This document shows, one piece after another, positions 25,639 to 33,573 of a stretch of DNA of 55,868 nt. This DNA comes from JAJTHB01 sp033763775 (GTDB lineage Bacteria > Pseudomonadota > Alphaproteobacteria > Rickettsiales > SXRF01), in the NCBI GenBank assembly GCA_033763775.1, contig JANRJW010000011.1, positions 1 to 55,868 of the forward strand, in the 5' to 3' direction. Position 1 is the first letter of the stretch. Every line of letters starts with the position of its first letter. The notes beneath the pieces are model-generated. The model was not told the DNA's origin and did not search any database. It worked only from the letters and a program-made list of their open reading frames with translations. The translations under genes were made by a program, and so were the position numbers.

Positions 25639-26913
25639 CTACAAGCTATGCAGTGCGGTGCTATCAATACCTAGCGCCAGACACAGCGCCCGGGCTTTGG
25701 TGATGGTTTCTTCCAGCTCCGCTTCAGGCAGCGAATCAGCGACGATGCCGCCGCCGACCTGAAACTCGAACTTCGTCTTATTGATAATGAGTGTGCGAAT
25801 CACCACTGATAGTTCCGCGCTGCCATCCGCATCCAGCCAGCCAAGCGCGCCGGAATAAACCCCGCGCGCATCCTGCTCCAGCATGGTGCAAAGATTCATG
25901 GCGCTGATTTTAGGTGCGCCGGTCATGGAGCCGGGGGGGAAGCAGGCCGCAATGGCCTGAAGCGTTGTCTGATCGCTTCTGAGCTTGCCATGAATGATGC
26001 TGGAGAGATGATGAATGGTTGGGTGGGTGGTGAGCGCACAGAGCGCTTCTACCTCAACACTGCCAACCTCACAGCAGCGGGAAAAATCATGGCGCATGAG
26101 ATCGACAATCATCAGGTTTTCGGCGCGGTCTTTCTCGCTGCGACGCAGGCGTTGGCGTGCTGCTTCATCTTCCTGCGGCGCGGCGCTTCGGCGTGCACTG
26201 CCTTTGATGGGTTCACTGGTGATGCGGCCATCGCTGCTGGCACGCAGAAACAGTTCCGGACTTGAAGAAATAATGTGGCAGTCCCCAAGCCGCAGATAAG
26301 CGCTGTAAGCCGCGGGGCTGATGCGGCGCAAGCGATCAAACAGTGCCAGCGCGTCGACTGGCTGTGCCCATTCGCCGAAAAATTTTCGGGTGAGATTGGC
26401 TTGATAAAGCGTCCCGGCGTGGATGGCATCCAATATGGTTTGCACATGGCCAAGATAGTCACTGCGGCTCATATTCGATCCAAGCGATGATATCGCGGCG
26501 GGGCTGTATGGCGTAAGTGGTGTTGGCGAAAGCGGTGCGGCATGCGGCATGCTGCTGTAGCGCACGAGTTTCTGGGCAGCATGATCAAAGACATAGAGGT
26601 GGTGAAACTGCATCAGCCATAGATTGGGCAGGCCAAAATCATGCGCCGGCTGGGGTTTTAATTCTTCCAGCGAATGCTTCAGGTCATAGCCGAAATAACC
26701 AAACCAGCGTTCGTGGAATGGCTGGGACTGCTTGCTCTGTATCGCTGTGAGTGGCTCAAAATCTTCCGCTTTCAGCTGCTGCTTCAGCCCATGCGCCAGA
26801 AAACTCTTCTGGCCAGGAGCAGCGCCGGAGTAAAGCAGCACCCAATAATCCTCATCCACAGCCGCAGCTGCTTCAAGCGGGGACATCCAAGGCAAGGGTT
26901 GCGCATGCATCAT
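25639..26913 (-). CDS. pabB: aminodeoxychorismate synthase component I
   Basis: Converts chorismate and ammonia (supplied by PabA) to 4-amino-4-deoxychorismate for folate synthesis. Chorismate-binding core motifs are SSSPELFLRA, SEPIKGSARR, IVDLMRHDFSRCC, FPPGSMTGAPK and RGVYSGALGW. The lysine in PIKGS is the active-site residue that separates PabB from anthranilate synthase TrpE. 424 residues. On the minus strand a TATAAT lies about 8 bases before the first ATG, so this message may be leaderless or a later start may be used. A divergent small gene begins 33 bases away. Confidence 0.9.
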   Translation of the reverse strand: MMHAQPLPWMSPLEAAAAVDEDYWVLLYSGAAPGQKSFLAHGLKQQLKAEDFEPLTAIQSKQSQPFHERWFGYFGYDLKHSLEELKPQPAHDFGLPNLWLMQFHHLYVFDHAAQKLVRYSSMPHAAPLSPTPLTPYSPAAISSLGSNMSRSDYLGHVQTILDAIHAGTLYQANLTRKFFGEWAQPVDALALFDRLRRISPAAYSAYLRLGDCHIISSSPELFLRASSDGRITSEPIKGSARRSAAPQEDEAARQRLRRSEKDRAENLMIVDLMRHDFSRCCEVGSVEVEALCALTTHPTIHHLSSIIHGKLRSDQTTLQAIAACFPPGSMTGAPKISAMNLCTMLEQDARGVYSGALGWLDADGSAELSVVIRTLIINKTKFEFQVGGGIVADSLPEAELEETITKARALCLALGIDSTALHSL

Positions 26914-26946
26914 GGGCTGGATTATAGTCAGGATGGAGAGAATTAC

Positions 26947-27162
26947 ATGCGTATTTTATCAAGCCTGCGCTTGTGGCTATCGCAGCTGCTGGCAGGCCGC
27001 CGTAGCCGGCCGGAAGATATTCCCCGCAAAATGACCGCGCAGGCGCTGGAGGCGGCGCTGAAAGAAGCCCGGTTTCTTGCGGCGCGGCAGGTGGATGTCA
27101 AAAGCCTGTCTCCCGGCGAGCTTCCCGGCCTTCCAAAACGGGCAGATGACCCTGTTGATTAA
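26947..27162 (+). CDS. small conserved-looking hypothetical protein (71 aa)
   Basis: A 71-residue basic protein (MRILSSLRLWLSQLLAGRRS at the N-terminus, PRKMTAQALEAALKEARFLA in the middle). The N-terminal 17 residues form an amphipathic or short membrane helix; the remainder is helical and polar. GGAGAG about 8 bases before the ATG supports this start. It sits between divergent pabB and convergent DUF2125, overlapping the latter by four bases. No function recognised. Confidence 0.6.
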   Translation: MRILSSLRLWLSQLLAGRRSRPEDIPRKMTAQALEAALKEARFLAARQVDVKSLSPGELPGLPKRADDPVD

Positions 27163-28760
27163 GGCGTTTCTTGCTGCGGCATGTAGCTGGCATAAAGCGC
27201 AAGAACATCCATCATGTTTTTTCCATTGATCGTGGGGCCGGCCTGCGGGTTGCTGGTAATGAGAAAGCGTTGCAGGCCGTCCTGCTCGGCGGGGGCAAGC
27301 GCTGCAAGAAAAGCTTTCAGCCCCTCCAGCTGTTTGGGGCTGAGGGTGGGTAGCGGCGCTGCACCCGGCTCGAGCAGCGCGAGCACGCCGGACAAGCGCA
27401 TGCTGTATGCAGCGGCATCATCAATCAGTTGATGGCATTGGCGGCAATCCAGCGTTAGCGAGCCGACTGGCGCCATCTGACCGGGTGCGGTGGTGCCTTC
27501 GCCAGTGCCGGTAATACCGTAAGGGGTGGCAGATAGCTCAAAGCGCGCAAGTTTTGCGGTGCCATCCATCCAGCCTTCTTTTCCCTGATAGCTGACATCA
27601 ATCGCCTGAGTGAGGGTGCCAAGCGACGCAAGATCCGGCACGGCGAGACGCAGCATGTCATACAGCGATGCTTCATCAATCTGGTTGAGATTCAGCCCAG
27701 GGGCAGATCGTTGCAGCATGTCGCGGGCAGTCTCACGCATCGCCTCATCGAGCAAGGTTTGATAAACCGGTGTAAAACGACTGGTGATGCTGAGTGTCAG
27801 GCGCGAGTTCTGAAGGTTGTTTTCAAGGCTGTGGTTAATGGCGCCGCTGAGCGCAATATCGTAGGCGTCACTGCGCATCTGAAGCTGACGTAGATCGATA
27901 GTAAACGGATCTTTAAGGCTGTGTTTTTCGCGCAGGCCTCTCGCGCTGAAATCGATGGTGGTGGTTTGTTTGCCATAAGCCGACCAGCCTGCGCTGTAGG
28001 CGCTTTGCGGTGCCAGCGCGCGAAGATAGAGCTCCACGAGTTTGTCGCCAGCTTTGCTGACTTCGGCCTCTTTTACATTGAAAAAGACATCGACATCACG
28101 CGTGGCATTGTCGCTGAGTGATGTCTGCGCGCGCAGTGATAGTCCCTGAAAAGCTGAAAGCATTTCGCCAGAGTTGGTGTCGCTGTAGCTGGAAGCTGGA
28201 AATTCACAGCGGATAGATTCGAAAGCAGGGGCGGGGAGCGCCTCACTGCGCGCCATCAGCATCAGAGAGGAAATGAGAGGCTGTGCGTGTTTGAGAGCAA
28301 GGTCGCATGTGCTGTCGCCGCTGGGTTTCGATATGGAGGAATCTTTTTGCCCGCCAATATCATTCATGCTGGTGATCGCGCCGGATAGAGTCGCTGTAAA
28401 GCGATCCGCTAGCAGATTAGAACGCAGCTTGAGCTCGCCGCTGAGGCGTGATTCATGCTGCCACTGGGGCAAAGTGCCACCTGAAGCGGCCGCTTCAGCG
28501 GGTGCGAATTTTTCTAATAAGCTATCGATGCGGCCGCTCGCGCGAGGGTTTTCAAGCACCAGCTCAACCGCCAGCGGATAGCCGCTGATGCGCATGGCAT
28601 CATAGCTGATAGCGACGCCCTGCGCCGCCAGCTGCTGCACGGTTTGCTCAGCTGTTTTTGAAAAATGCTTGGCCTGCTGCTGCCATAGATAGTAATGGCC
28701 GCCGGCAGCTGCGCCTGCAATCAGGAGTGTGGAGATAAGCAGTGGGCGGCGTAAAGACAT
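27159..28760 (-). CDS. DUF2125 family periplasmic protein
   Basis: A 533-residue protein with an N-terminal signal anchor (LLISTLLIAGAAAGGHYYLW) and a long beta-rich extracytoplasmic part. The start of the mature part (ISYDAMRISGYPLAVELVLENP) is the hallmark of DUF2125, an alphaproteobacterial envelope family; a CRQCH pair occurs near residue 435. The ATG at 28760 has AGGGG at a good distance; a TTG six bases earlier is less likely. It is 17 bases downstream of the pabC-like gene and likely in the same operon. Function unknown; the family resembles lipid-transport or AsmA-like proteins only loosely. Confidence 0.82.
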   Translation of the reverse strand: MSLRRPLLISTLLIAGAAAGGHYYLWQQQAKHFSKTAEQTVQQLAAQGVAISYDAMRISGYPLAVELVLENPRASGRIDSLLEKFAPAEAAASGGTLPQWQHESRLSGELKLRSNLLADRFTATLSGAITSMNDIGGQKDSSISKPSGDSTCDLALKHAQPLISSLMLMARSEALPAPAFESIRCEFPASSYSDTNSGEMLSAFQGLSLRAQTSLSDNATRDVDVFFNVKEAEVSKAGDKLVELYLRALAPQSAYSAGWSAYGKQTTTIDFSARGLREKHSLKDPFTIDLRQLQMRSDAYDIALSGAINHSLENNLQNSRLTLSITSRFTPVYQTLLDEAMRETARDMLQRSAPGLNLNQIDEASLYDMLRLAVPDLASLGTLTQAIDVSYQGKEGWMDGTAKLARFELSATPYGITGTGEGTTAPGQMAPVGSLTLDCRQCHQLIDDAAAYSMRLSGVLALLEPGAAPLPTLSPKQLEGLKAFLAALAPAEQDGLQRFLITSNPQAGPTINGKNMMDVLALYASYMPQQETP

Positions 28761-28777
28761 AAACAAACCCCTGATGA

Positions 28778-29638
28778 TTATTGCCAGCGAATGGCGTTGG
28801 CTTCGGTGTAGTTCTGCTGGTCTTTAATAATGTGCTCTTTGAGCGCAATAGTGTCAGCGGCCTGCCAGCTGGCGGCAACCCCCTCAATGCGGTTGATACC
28901 CACCAGCGGCCACAGCGCATTGGTAATAAACACGCTCTGGGCGCTCTCCAGCTCGGCAAGCACGGCGCGAACCTCCTTCACCGGATAAGGCGAAAGCCGC
29001 ATGACGGCGGCGCGCATCGAGCCTTCCAGCACCCCGCAGGAAAGCATCGGGGTGTAAAGCACACCGTCTTTCAGCCAGAACAGATTGCCGGAGCTGGTTT
29101 CGCACAGCATACGGTCGCGGTTGAGCAGCAGCGCATCAAACGCGCCTTTTTCAGTTGCTTCGATGCGTGCCAGCGTGGCGTTTAAGCCCTGGCAGAGCTT
29201 GTATTGCACCGGCATGGACTCTGCGGTGATTTTTTCATAGGCGCTGATAATCAGGCTGGCACTTTCCGGCGCGGGTGGCGGCGGCGGCATGGTCTCAACT
29301 ACAACCGTCGCGCCCGCTTTGGGATGTTTGGAATCCGGCAGATAGCCACGGCTACCGATACCGCGTGTCACCTGAATGCGAAGCACGCCATCCTTCAGCT
29401 GGTTTTCTTTGAGCAGGCGGCGCGATTGTTCATGCAGCTGGTGCAGGTTTGCGCTGATTTTAATCGCATGCAGCCCCTTGCGCAGCCGTTCCATGTGCCA
29501 GTCAAACTGGTAGGGCACGCCGGAGGTCACCGCAATGGTTTCAAACACGCCATCACCGAAGCGAAAACCGCGATCTTCAAAGGAAATCGTTGCTTTTTCG
29601 CTGTCTAAAAGCTTGTTGTTGATAAAAACGTAAGGCAT
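28778..29638 (-). CDS. pabC: class IV aminotransferase, probable aminodeoxychorismate lyase
   Basis: PLP-dependent fold-type IV enzyme. The N-terminal signature ISFEDRGFRFGDGVFETI, a candidate PLP lysine in QYKLCQGLNATLARIEA (about residue 146) and the CETSSGNLFW motif are those of PabC, D-amino-acid and branched-chain aminotransferases. The neighbours (folK-folP and folC divergent, pabB 3 kb away) favour PabC, which releases pyruvate from aminodeoxychorismate to give 4-aminobenzoate. 286 residues. Substrate cannot be fixed from motifs alone; D-alanine aminotransferase is the alternative. Confidence 0.8.
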   Translation of the reverse strand: MPYVFINNKLLDSEKATISFEDRGFRFGDGVFETIAVTSGVPYQFDWHMERLRKGLHAIKISANLHQLHEQSRRLLKENQLKDGVLRIQVTRGIGSRGYLPDSKHPKAGATVVVETMPPPPPAPESASLIISAYEKITAESMPVQYKLCQGLNATLARIEATEKGAFDALLLNRDRMLCETSSGNLFWLKDGVLYTPMLSCGVLEGSMRAAVMRLSPYPVKEVRAVLAELESAQSVFITNALWPLVGINRIEGVAASWQAADTIALKEHIIKDQQNYTEANAIRWQ

Positions 29639-29659
29639 AAGGGCATTAAGAGCGATTTC

Positions 29660-30898
29660 ATGAAAAACTCAACGGTTATCTTAGGCCTTGGCAGCAATGT
29701 CGGCGACCGCATGGCCTACCTGAATCAGGCGATTCGTCTGCTGGCAAAACTTGGGCGGTTAAGCGCACGTTCACCGATTTATGCATCCAGTGCGCTGCTA
29801 CCAGCGGGCGCACCGCCATGGTGGGACAAGCCATTTCTAAATATGGCAATCAGCCTTGAAACAGCGCTTGCGCCCCATGCGCTGCTTGCTGAGGTCAAGC
29901 GTATCGAATCACAGATTGGCAGGAAACAGCGTGGCACATGGTCGCCGCGAGAGATTGATATCGATCTGCTGGCCTTCGCGCAGCAGGTGATGACGAGCGA
30001 TGAGCTCACCCTGCCGCATCCCGGTTTGCTTGAGAGAGATTTTGCGCTGCTGCCCTTTGCGGATATTGCGCCGGATTGGGTGCTTGATGGTACGCCAGCG
30101 CGCGAGATTGCTGCGCGAAAGCTTTTTCACCTGCCGCGCTATCAGCCGCCCAAAACAAAGCTGGTGGGCATTCTCAACATCACGCCCGATTCTTTTTCGG
30201 ACGGTGGGCTTTACCACCAGCCTGATGCGGCATTTGCGCGCGCGCTGGCGCTGGTGGAAGAGGGGGCGGTGGTGGTGGATATCGGCGCGGAATCCACGCG
30301 CCCGGGCGCAGTCCCCATCAGCCATGAGGTGGAATGGCAGCGGCTTTCGCCGGTGCTGGAAAAGCTGCTGATGGCGCCGGTTTCCATCAGTATTGACACG
30401 CGTCATCCAGAAACCGCGCGCAAGGCAGCTGCGCTGGGCGTGGCATGGGTGAATGATGTTTCGGGCTTTGCTTCGGATGCGATGATCGATGCCATAGCGG
30501 GCAGCCAGTGCCGGCTCGTAGTGATGCACTCACTGAGCGTGCCCGCCGACCGTGCGCTTGTGATGGAGTCTGAAAATGTTACCCATGATTTGCTTGAGTG
30601 GGCACATACCCGCATGGGGTATCTCACCTCGCGGGGTATTGAGCGGGATCGTATCATCATCGACCCGGGCATCGGCTTTGGCAAAACGCTAGAGCAGAAC
30701 TGGGAGATTATCCACCATGCTGAGGCATTTGCTTCGCTCGGTGTGGAGGTGCTGATTGGCCATTCGCGCAAATCGTTTCTAGATGTGCCACCAGAAAAAC
30801 GTGATGATGCCACGCTTGCCGTCTCGCGCATGCTGGTGGATAAACAAATTAACTACCTCCGCGTGCATGACGTTGCCGCCCATCGGAGTTTGTTATGA
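29660..30898 (+). CDS. folKP: HPPK-dihydropteroate synthase fusion
   Basis: Two consecutive folate-pathway enzymes in one 412-residue chain. Residues 1-155 are 6-hydroxymethyl-7,8-dihydropterin pyrophosphokinase (ILGLGSNVGDR; SPREIDIDLL). Residues about 165-412 are dihydropteroate synthase (LVGILNITPDSFSDGG; GAESTRPGA; the IGHSRKSFLD loop that binds phosphate). The frame is continuous with a short linker (HLPRYQPPKTK). Order folK then folP. Divergent from the pabC-like gene by 21 bases and overlapping folC by ATGA, so products feed straight into folC. Confidence 0.94.
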   Translation: MKNSTVILGLGSNVGDRMAYLNQAIRLLAKLGRLSARSPIYASSALLPAGAPPWWDKPFLNMAISLETALAPHALLAEVKRIESQIGRKQRGTWSPREIDIDLLAFAQQVMTSDELTLPHPGLLERDFALLPFADIAPDWVLDGTPAREIAARKLFHLPRYQPPKTKLVGILNITPDSFSDGGLYHQPDAAFARALALVEEGAVVVDIGAESTRPGAVPISHEVEWQRLSPVLEKLLMAPVSISIDTRHPETARKAAALGVAWVNDVSGFASDAMIDAIAGSQCRLVVMHSLSVPADRALVMESENVTHDLLEWAHTRMGYLTSRGIERDRIIIDPGIGFGKTLEQNWEIIHHAEAFASLGVEVLIGHSRKSFLDVPPEKRDDATLAVSRMLVDKQINYLRVHDVAAHRSLL

Positions 30899-32175
30899 TC
30901 AGCCCAGTTGAACAATTCCTCAGCCGCCTGCATCACCCAGCGCTTGCGCAGATTGATCTTTCGCTAGATCGCATGCACCGGCTGCTTGCCATGCTGGGCT
31001 CTCCGCAGCTTCGACTGCCCCCGGTGATTCATGTGGCGGGCACCAATGGCAAAGGCTCGCTGCTGGCGAATCTTAAGGCAGTGTTTGAGGCGGCGGGCTA
31101 CAAGGTGCATCGCTACACCTCACCGCACCTTGTCCATTTCCGCGAGCGTATTGTGCTGGCCGGAAAAGAAATCACCGACGATCACCTGATGCGGCTTCTA
31201 AAGCATGCCAGCCCAATGCTGCAGCAGCAACCAGCGACATTTTTCGAAGCCACCACAGCACTGGCTTTTCTGGCATTTGCCGAGCAGAAAGCCGATGTGC
31301 TGCTGCTGGAAACCGGCATGGGCGGGCGGCTGGATGCCACGAATGTGGTCGCCAAACCGATCCTGACCGCCATCACGCCGATTTCCTTTGACCATATGGA
31401 GTTTCTGGGAAATACCACCGCAAAAATCGCTGGTGAAAAAGCGGGCATTATCAAGCAGGGTGTGCCTTGCGTGATTGGACGCCAAGAGGCAGAAGCGCTT
31501 TCGGTGTTTGAGCGTGTGGCGGCAGAAAAACATGCATCGCTTTACCGCATGAACCACGAGTGGTCGCATGAAAACGGGGTCTACAGATCCGTGAGGCGCC
31601 AGCTTGCCTTCACGCCCTCGCTGGTGGGCGATTACCAGTTTGATAATGCCGCGACCGCCATTGCCTGCCTCGACCAGCTACCGCAGTTTCACATCTCTGA
31701 CGCACATATTCAGGAAGGGCTTTCTAAGGTGGTCTGGCCGGCGCGCCTGCAGCGACTTGCGCTGCCGCAGTTGCCGCCGCATGTCGAGCTTTGGCTCGAT
31801 GGCGGCCATAACGCGCAGGGCGGGCAGGTGCTTGCTGATTGGCTGGCTAAAAATCAGAGCTGTGAGTATCACCTCATCTGCGGTATGATTAAAGGTAAGG
31901 ACGCTGCGGCTTTTCTGCGTCCCGCTCAGCCCTACACCGCTTCGCTTACCGCCATTTCTATTCCCGCCGAGCCGAACACGCAGCCGCCAGAGCAGCTTGC
32001 AGAGGCGGCGCGCCAGCTTGGCTTTCAAGCAGCAAGCGCCGAAAGCCTTGAAAAAGCGTTGCAAGCCGCCATCAGCCGTGCGACAAAACCAGCCAGAATT
32101 GTCATTTGCGGCTCGCTTTACCTTGCGGGAAAGGTGCTCGCGCAACTGGAGAAAAACAATGCAAACCATCATTGA
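30895..32175 (+). CDS. folC: dihydrofolate/folylpolyglutamate synthase
   Basis: Adds glutamate to dihydropteroate and extends folate polyglutamates. The Mur-ligase-type P-loop AGTNGKGSLLANL lies near residue 48. FEATTALAFLAFAEQ and LLETGMGGRLDATN follow, and the C-terminal domain has LDGGHNAQG. 426 residues, normal length. It starts within the folKP stop (ATGA), and its end overlaps dapD by 17 bases. Confidence 0.94.
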   Translation: MISPVEQFLSRLHHPALAQIDLSLDRMHRLLAMLGSPQLRLPPVIHVAGTNGKGSLLANLKAVFEAAGYKVHRYTSPHLVHFRERIVLAGKEITDDHLMRLLKHASPMLQQQPATFFEATTALAFLAFAEQKADVLLLETGMGGRLDATNVVAKPILTAITPISFDHMEFLGNTTAKIAGEKAGIIKQGVPCVIGRQEAEALSVFERVAAEKHASLYRMNHEWSHENGVYRSVRRQLAFTPSLVGDYQFDNAATAIACLDQLPQFHISDAHIQEGLSKVVWPARLQRLALPQLPPHVELWLDGGHNAQGGQVLADWLAKNQSCEYHLICGMIKGKDAAAFLRPAQPYTASLTAISIPAEPNTQPPEQLAEAARQLGFQAASAESLEKALQAAISRATKPARIVICGSLYLAGKVLAQLEKNNANHH

Positions 32176-32956
32176 AAAAGCATGGGAAGAACGCGCTTCC
32201 CTAGGGGTGACGGCGCAAGGCGAAATCCGCGATAGCGTGGAGCAGGTGCTGCAGGCGCTTGATAAGGGCGAGCTGCGCATCTGCGAGAAAAAAGATGGCG
32301 TCTGGAAGGTGCATCAGTGGCTGAAAAAAGCGGTGCTGCTGTCCTTCCGCCTGAACGAAAACAAGATGATGGACGGCGCATGGGACAAAGTTGCGCTTAA
32401 ATTCGCGCATTGGGACGCCAACCATTTTCGCGCGGCAGGCTTTCGCGCAGTGCCGGGCGCCGTGGTGCGCCGTAGTGCCTATATTGCTAAAGATGTGGTG
32501 CTGATGCCCAGCTTTGTGAATGTGGGTGCGTATGTGGGCGAGGGAACAATGGTCGATACCTGGAGCACGATTGGCTCCTGCGCACAAATCGGTAAACATT
32601 GCCATATCTCCGGCGGGGTTGGCATTGGCGGTGTGCTGGAACCGCTGCAGGCAAACCCGGTGATTATCGAGGATAACTGCTTCATTGGCGCGCGCTCGGA
32701 AGTGGCAGAAGGCGTGATTGTTGAAGAGGGATCGGTGATCTCGATGGGCGTGTTCCTTGGCGCCTCCACCAAGATTGTCGACCGAGCTACCGGCGAGGTA
32801 AGCTATGGCCGCGTGCCTGCTTACTCCGTGGTGGTGCCGGGCACATTGCCGGGCAAAAACCCGTCAGATCCGTCGCTTGCCTGCGCGGTGATTGTCAAAC
32901 GCGTGGATGAAAAAACGCGCAGCAAAACCAGCATCAATGAGCTGCTGAGAGCTTAA
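32159..32956 (+). CDS. dapD: tetrahydrodipicolinate N-succinyltransferase
   Basis: Succinylates tetrahydrodipicolinate on the way to meso-diaminopimelate and lysine. An N-terminal helical domain of about 100 residues precedes a left-handed beta-helix of hexapeptide repeats (VVLMPSFVNVGAYVGEGTMV, cited by its core; VISMGVFLGASTKI). The conserved MVDTWSTIGSCAQIG is present. 265 residues, close to the usual 270-280. I started it at the ATG 17 bases inside folC, giving the family's normal N-terminus; the opposing gene overlaps its stop by four bases. Confidence 0.94.
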   Translation: MQTIIEKAWEERASLGVTAQGEIRDSVEQVLQALDKGELRICEKKDGVWKVHQWLKKAVLLSFRLNENKMMDGAWDKVALKFAHWDANHFRAAGFRAVPGAVVRRSAYIAKDVVLMPSFVNVGAYVGEGTMVDTWSTIGSCAQIGKHCHISGGVGIGGVLEPLQANPVIIEDNCFIGARSEVAEGVIVEEGSVISMGVFLGASTKIVDRATGEVSYGRVPAYSVVVPGTLPGKNPSDPSLACAVIVKRVDEKTRSKTSINELLRA

Positions 32957-33453
32957 ATAAGCTGCTCAGCTGCCTTCTGCTGCGATTTAATGGCTTTACT
33001 AAGCACACCAATCTGAGTTTTATTTTTTTCCAGAGCAGTATCAAAAGATTCCGTTACGTCTTTTTGTAAGGAGGGTGTTATTTCTTCCAAAGTAAATTTA
33101 AAAGCACCATATCGTTTTTCTCCGTTTATATCGGCCATAGGCTCGGGTTCTGAATAACCTCTTTTTTTCATTTCATCTTTAAAATCAGACTCTAACTTAT
33201 TTTTGACAGAGGTCTGCAACCTTGTGATGGCTGTATTTCCGTCGATAATGACGCTTCCCCACTCTTCACTGACTAAAGTCCTCATATCCGCACCAATGAT
33301 GATGCCCAAGCTGCTTTCTTTTGTGATTGGTAAAGAACTACTATCATTTTGTTTAGTATTGTTTATTTCAGTAGTTGCCGCCGCAAAAAAACTGATGCCT
33401 GTGTCTTTAACACGTTTTCCGATGCCAAAATGTACAATTTCGCTTGTTTTCAT
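32953..33453 (-). CDS. AT-rich hypothetical protein (166 aa)
   Basis: Not recognised. A 166-residue soluble protein, Lys/Ser/Glu-rich and helical in its second half (KNKLESDFKDEMKKRG; LSKAIKSQQKAAEQLI), with no signal peptide. Codon use is clearly more AT-rich than that of dapD and truA, suggesting later arrival. I chose the ATG at 33453 because GGGGA lies about 7 bases upstream and a promoter fits at 33482-33510; a longer form starting at 33510 would overlap that promoter. Convergent with dapD (4-base overlap). Confidence 0.65.
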   Translation of the reverse strand: MKTSEIVHFGIGKRVKDTGISFFAAATTEINNTKQNDSSSLPITKESSLGIIIGADMRTLVSEEWGSVIIDGNTAITRLQTSVKNKLESDFKDEMKKRGYSEPEPMADINGEKRYGAFKFTLEEITPSLQKDVTESFDTALEKNKTQIGVLSKAIKSQQKAAEQLI

Positions 33454-33481
33454 GACTTTCCCCGCTTTTATTTGAGATATG

Positions 33482-33510
33482 AATATAGCCGATAGCGGTT
33501 GTATTAACAA
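33482..33510 (-). promoter_or_regulatory. likely promoter of the AT-rich hypothetical gene
   Basis: On the minus strand TTGTTA (33510-33505) and TATATT (33487-33482) are separated by exactly 17 bases, matching sigma-70 boxes at 4/6 and 5/6. Transcription would start near 33475, about 20 bases before the ATG at 33453. A TTGACA also occurs further upstream but lacks a good partner. Confidence 0.5.
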
Positions 33511-33573
33511 TTTTGCTTTTATTATTTTTTTATTACGGATCAGGAATCAATTGTGTCAATTATGTTACGGTAT

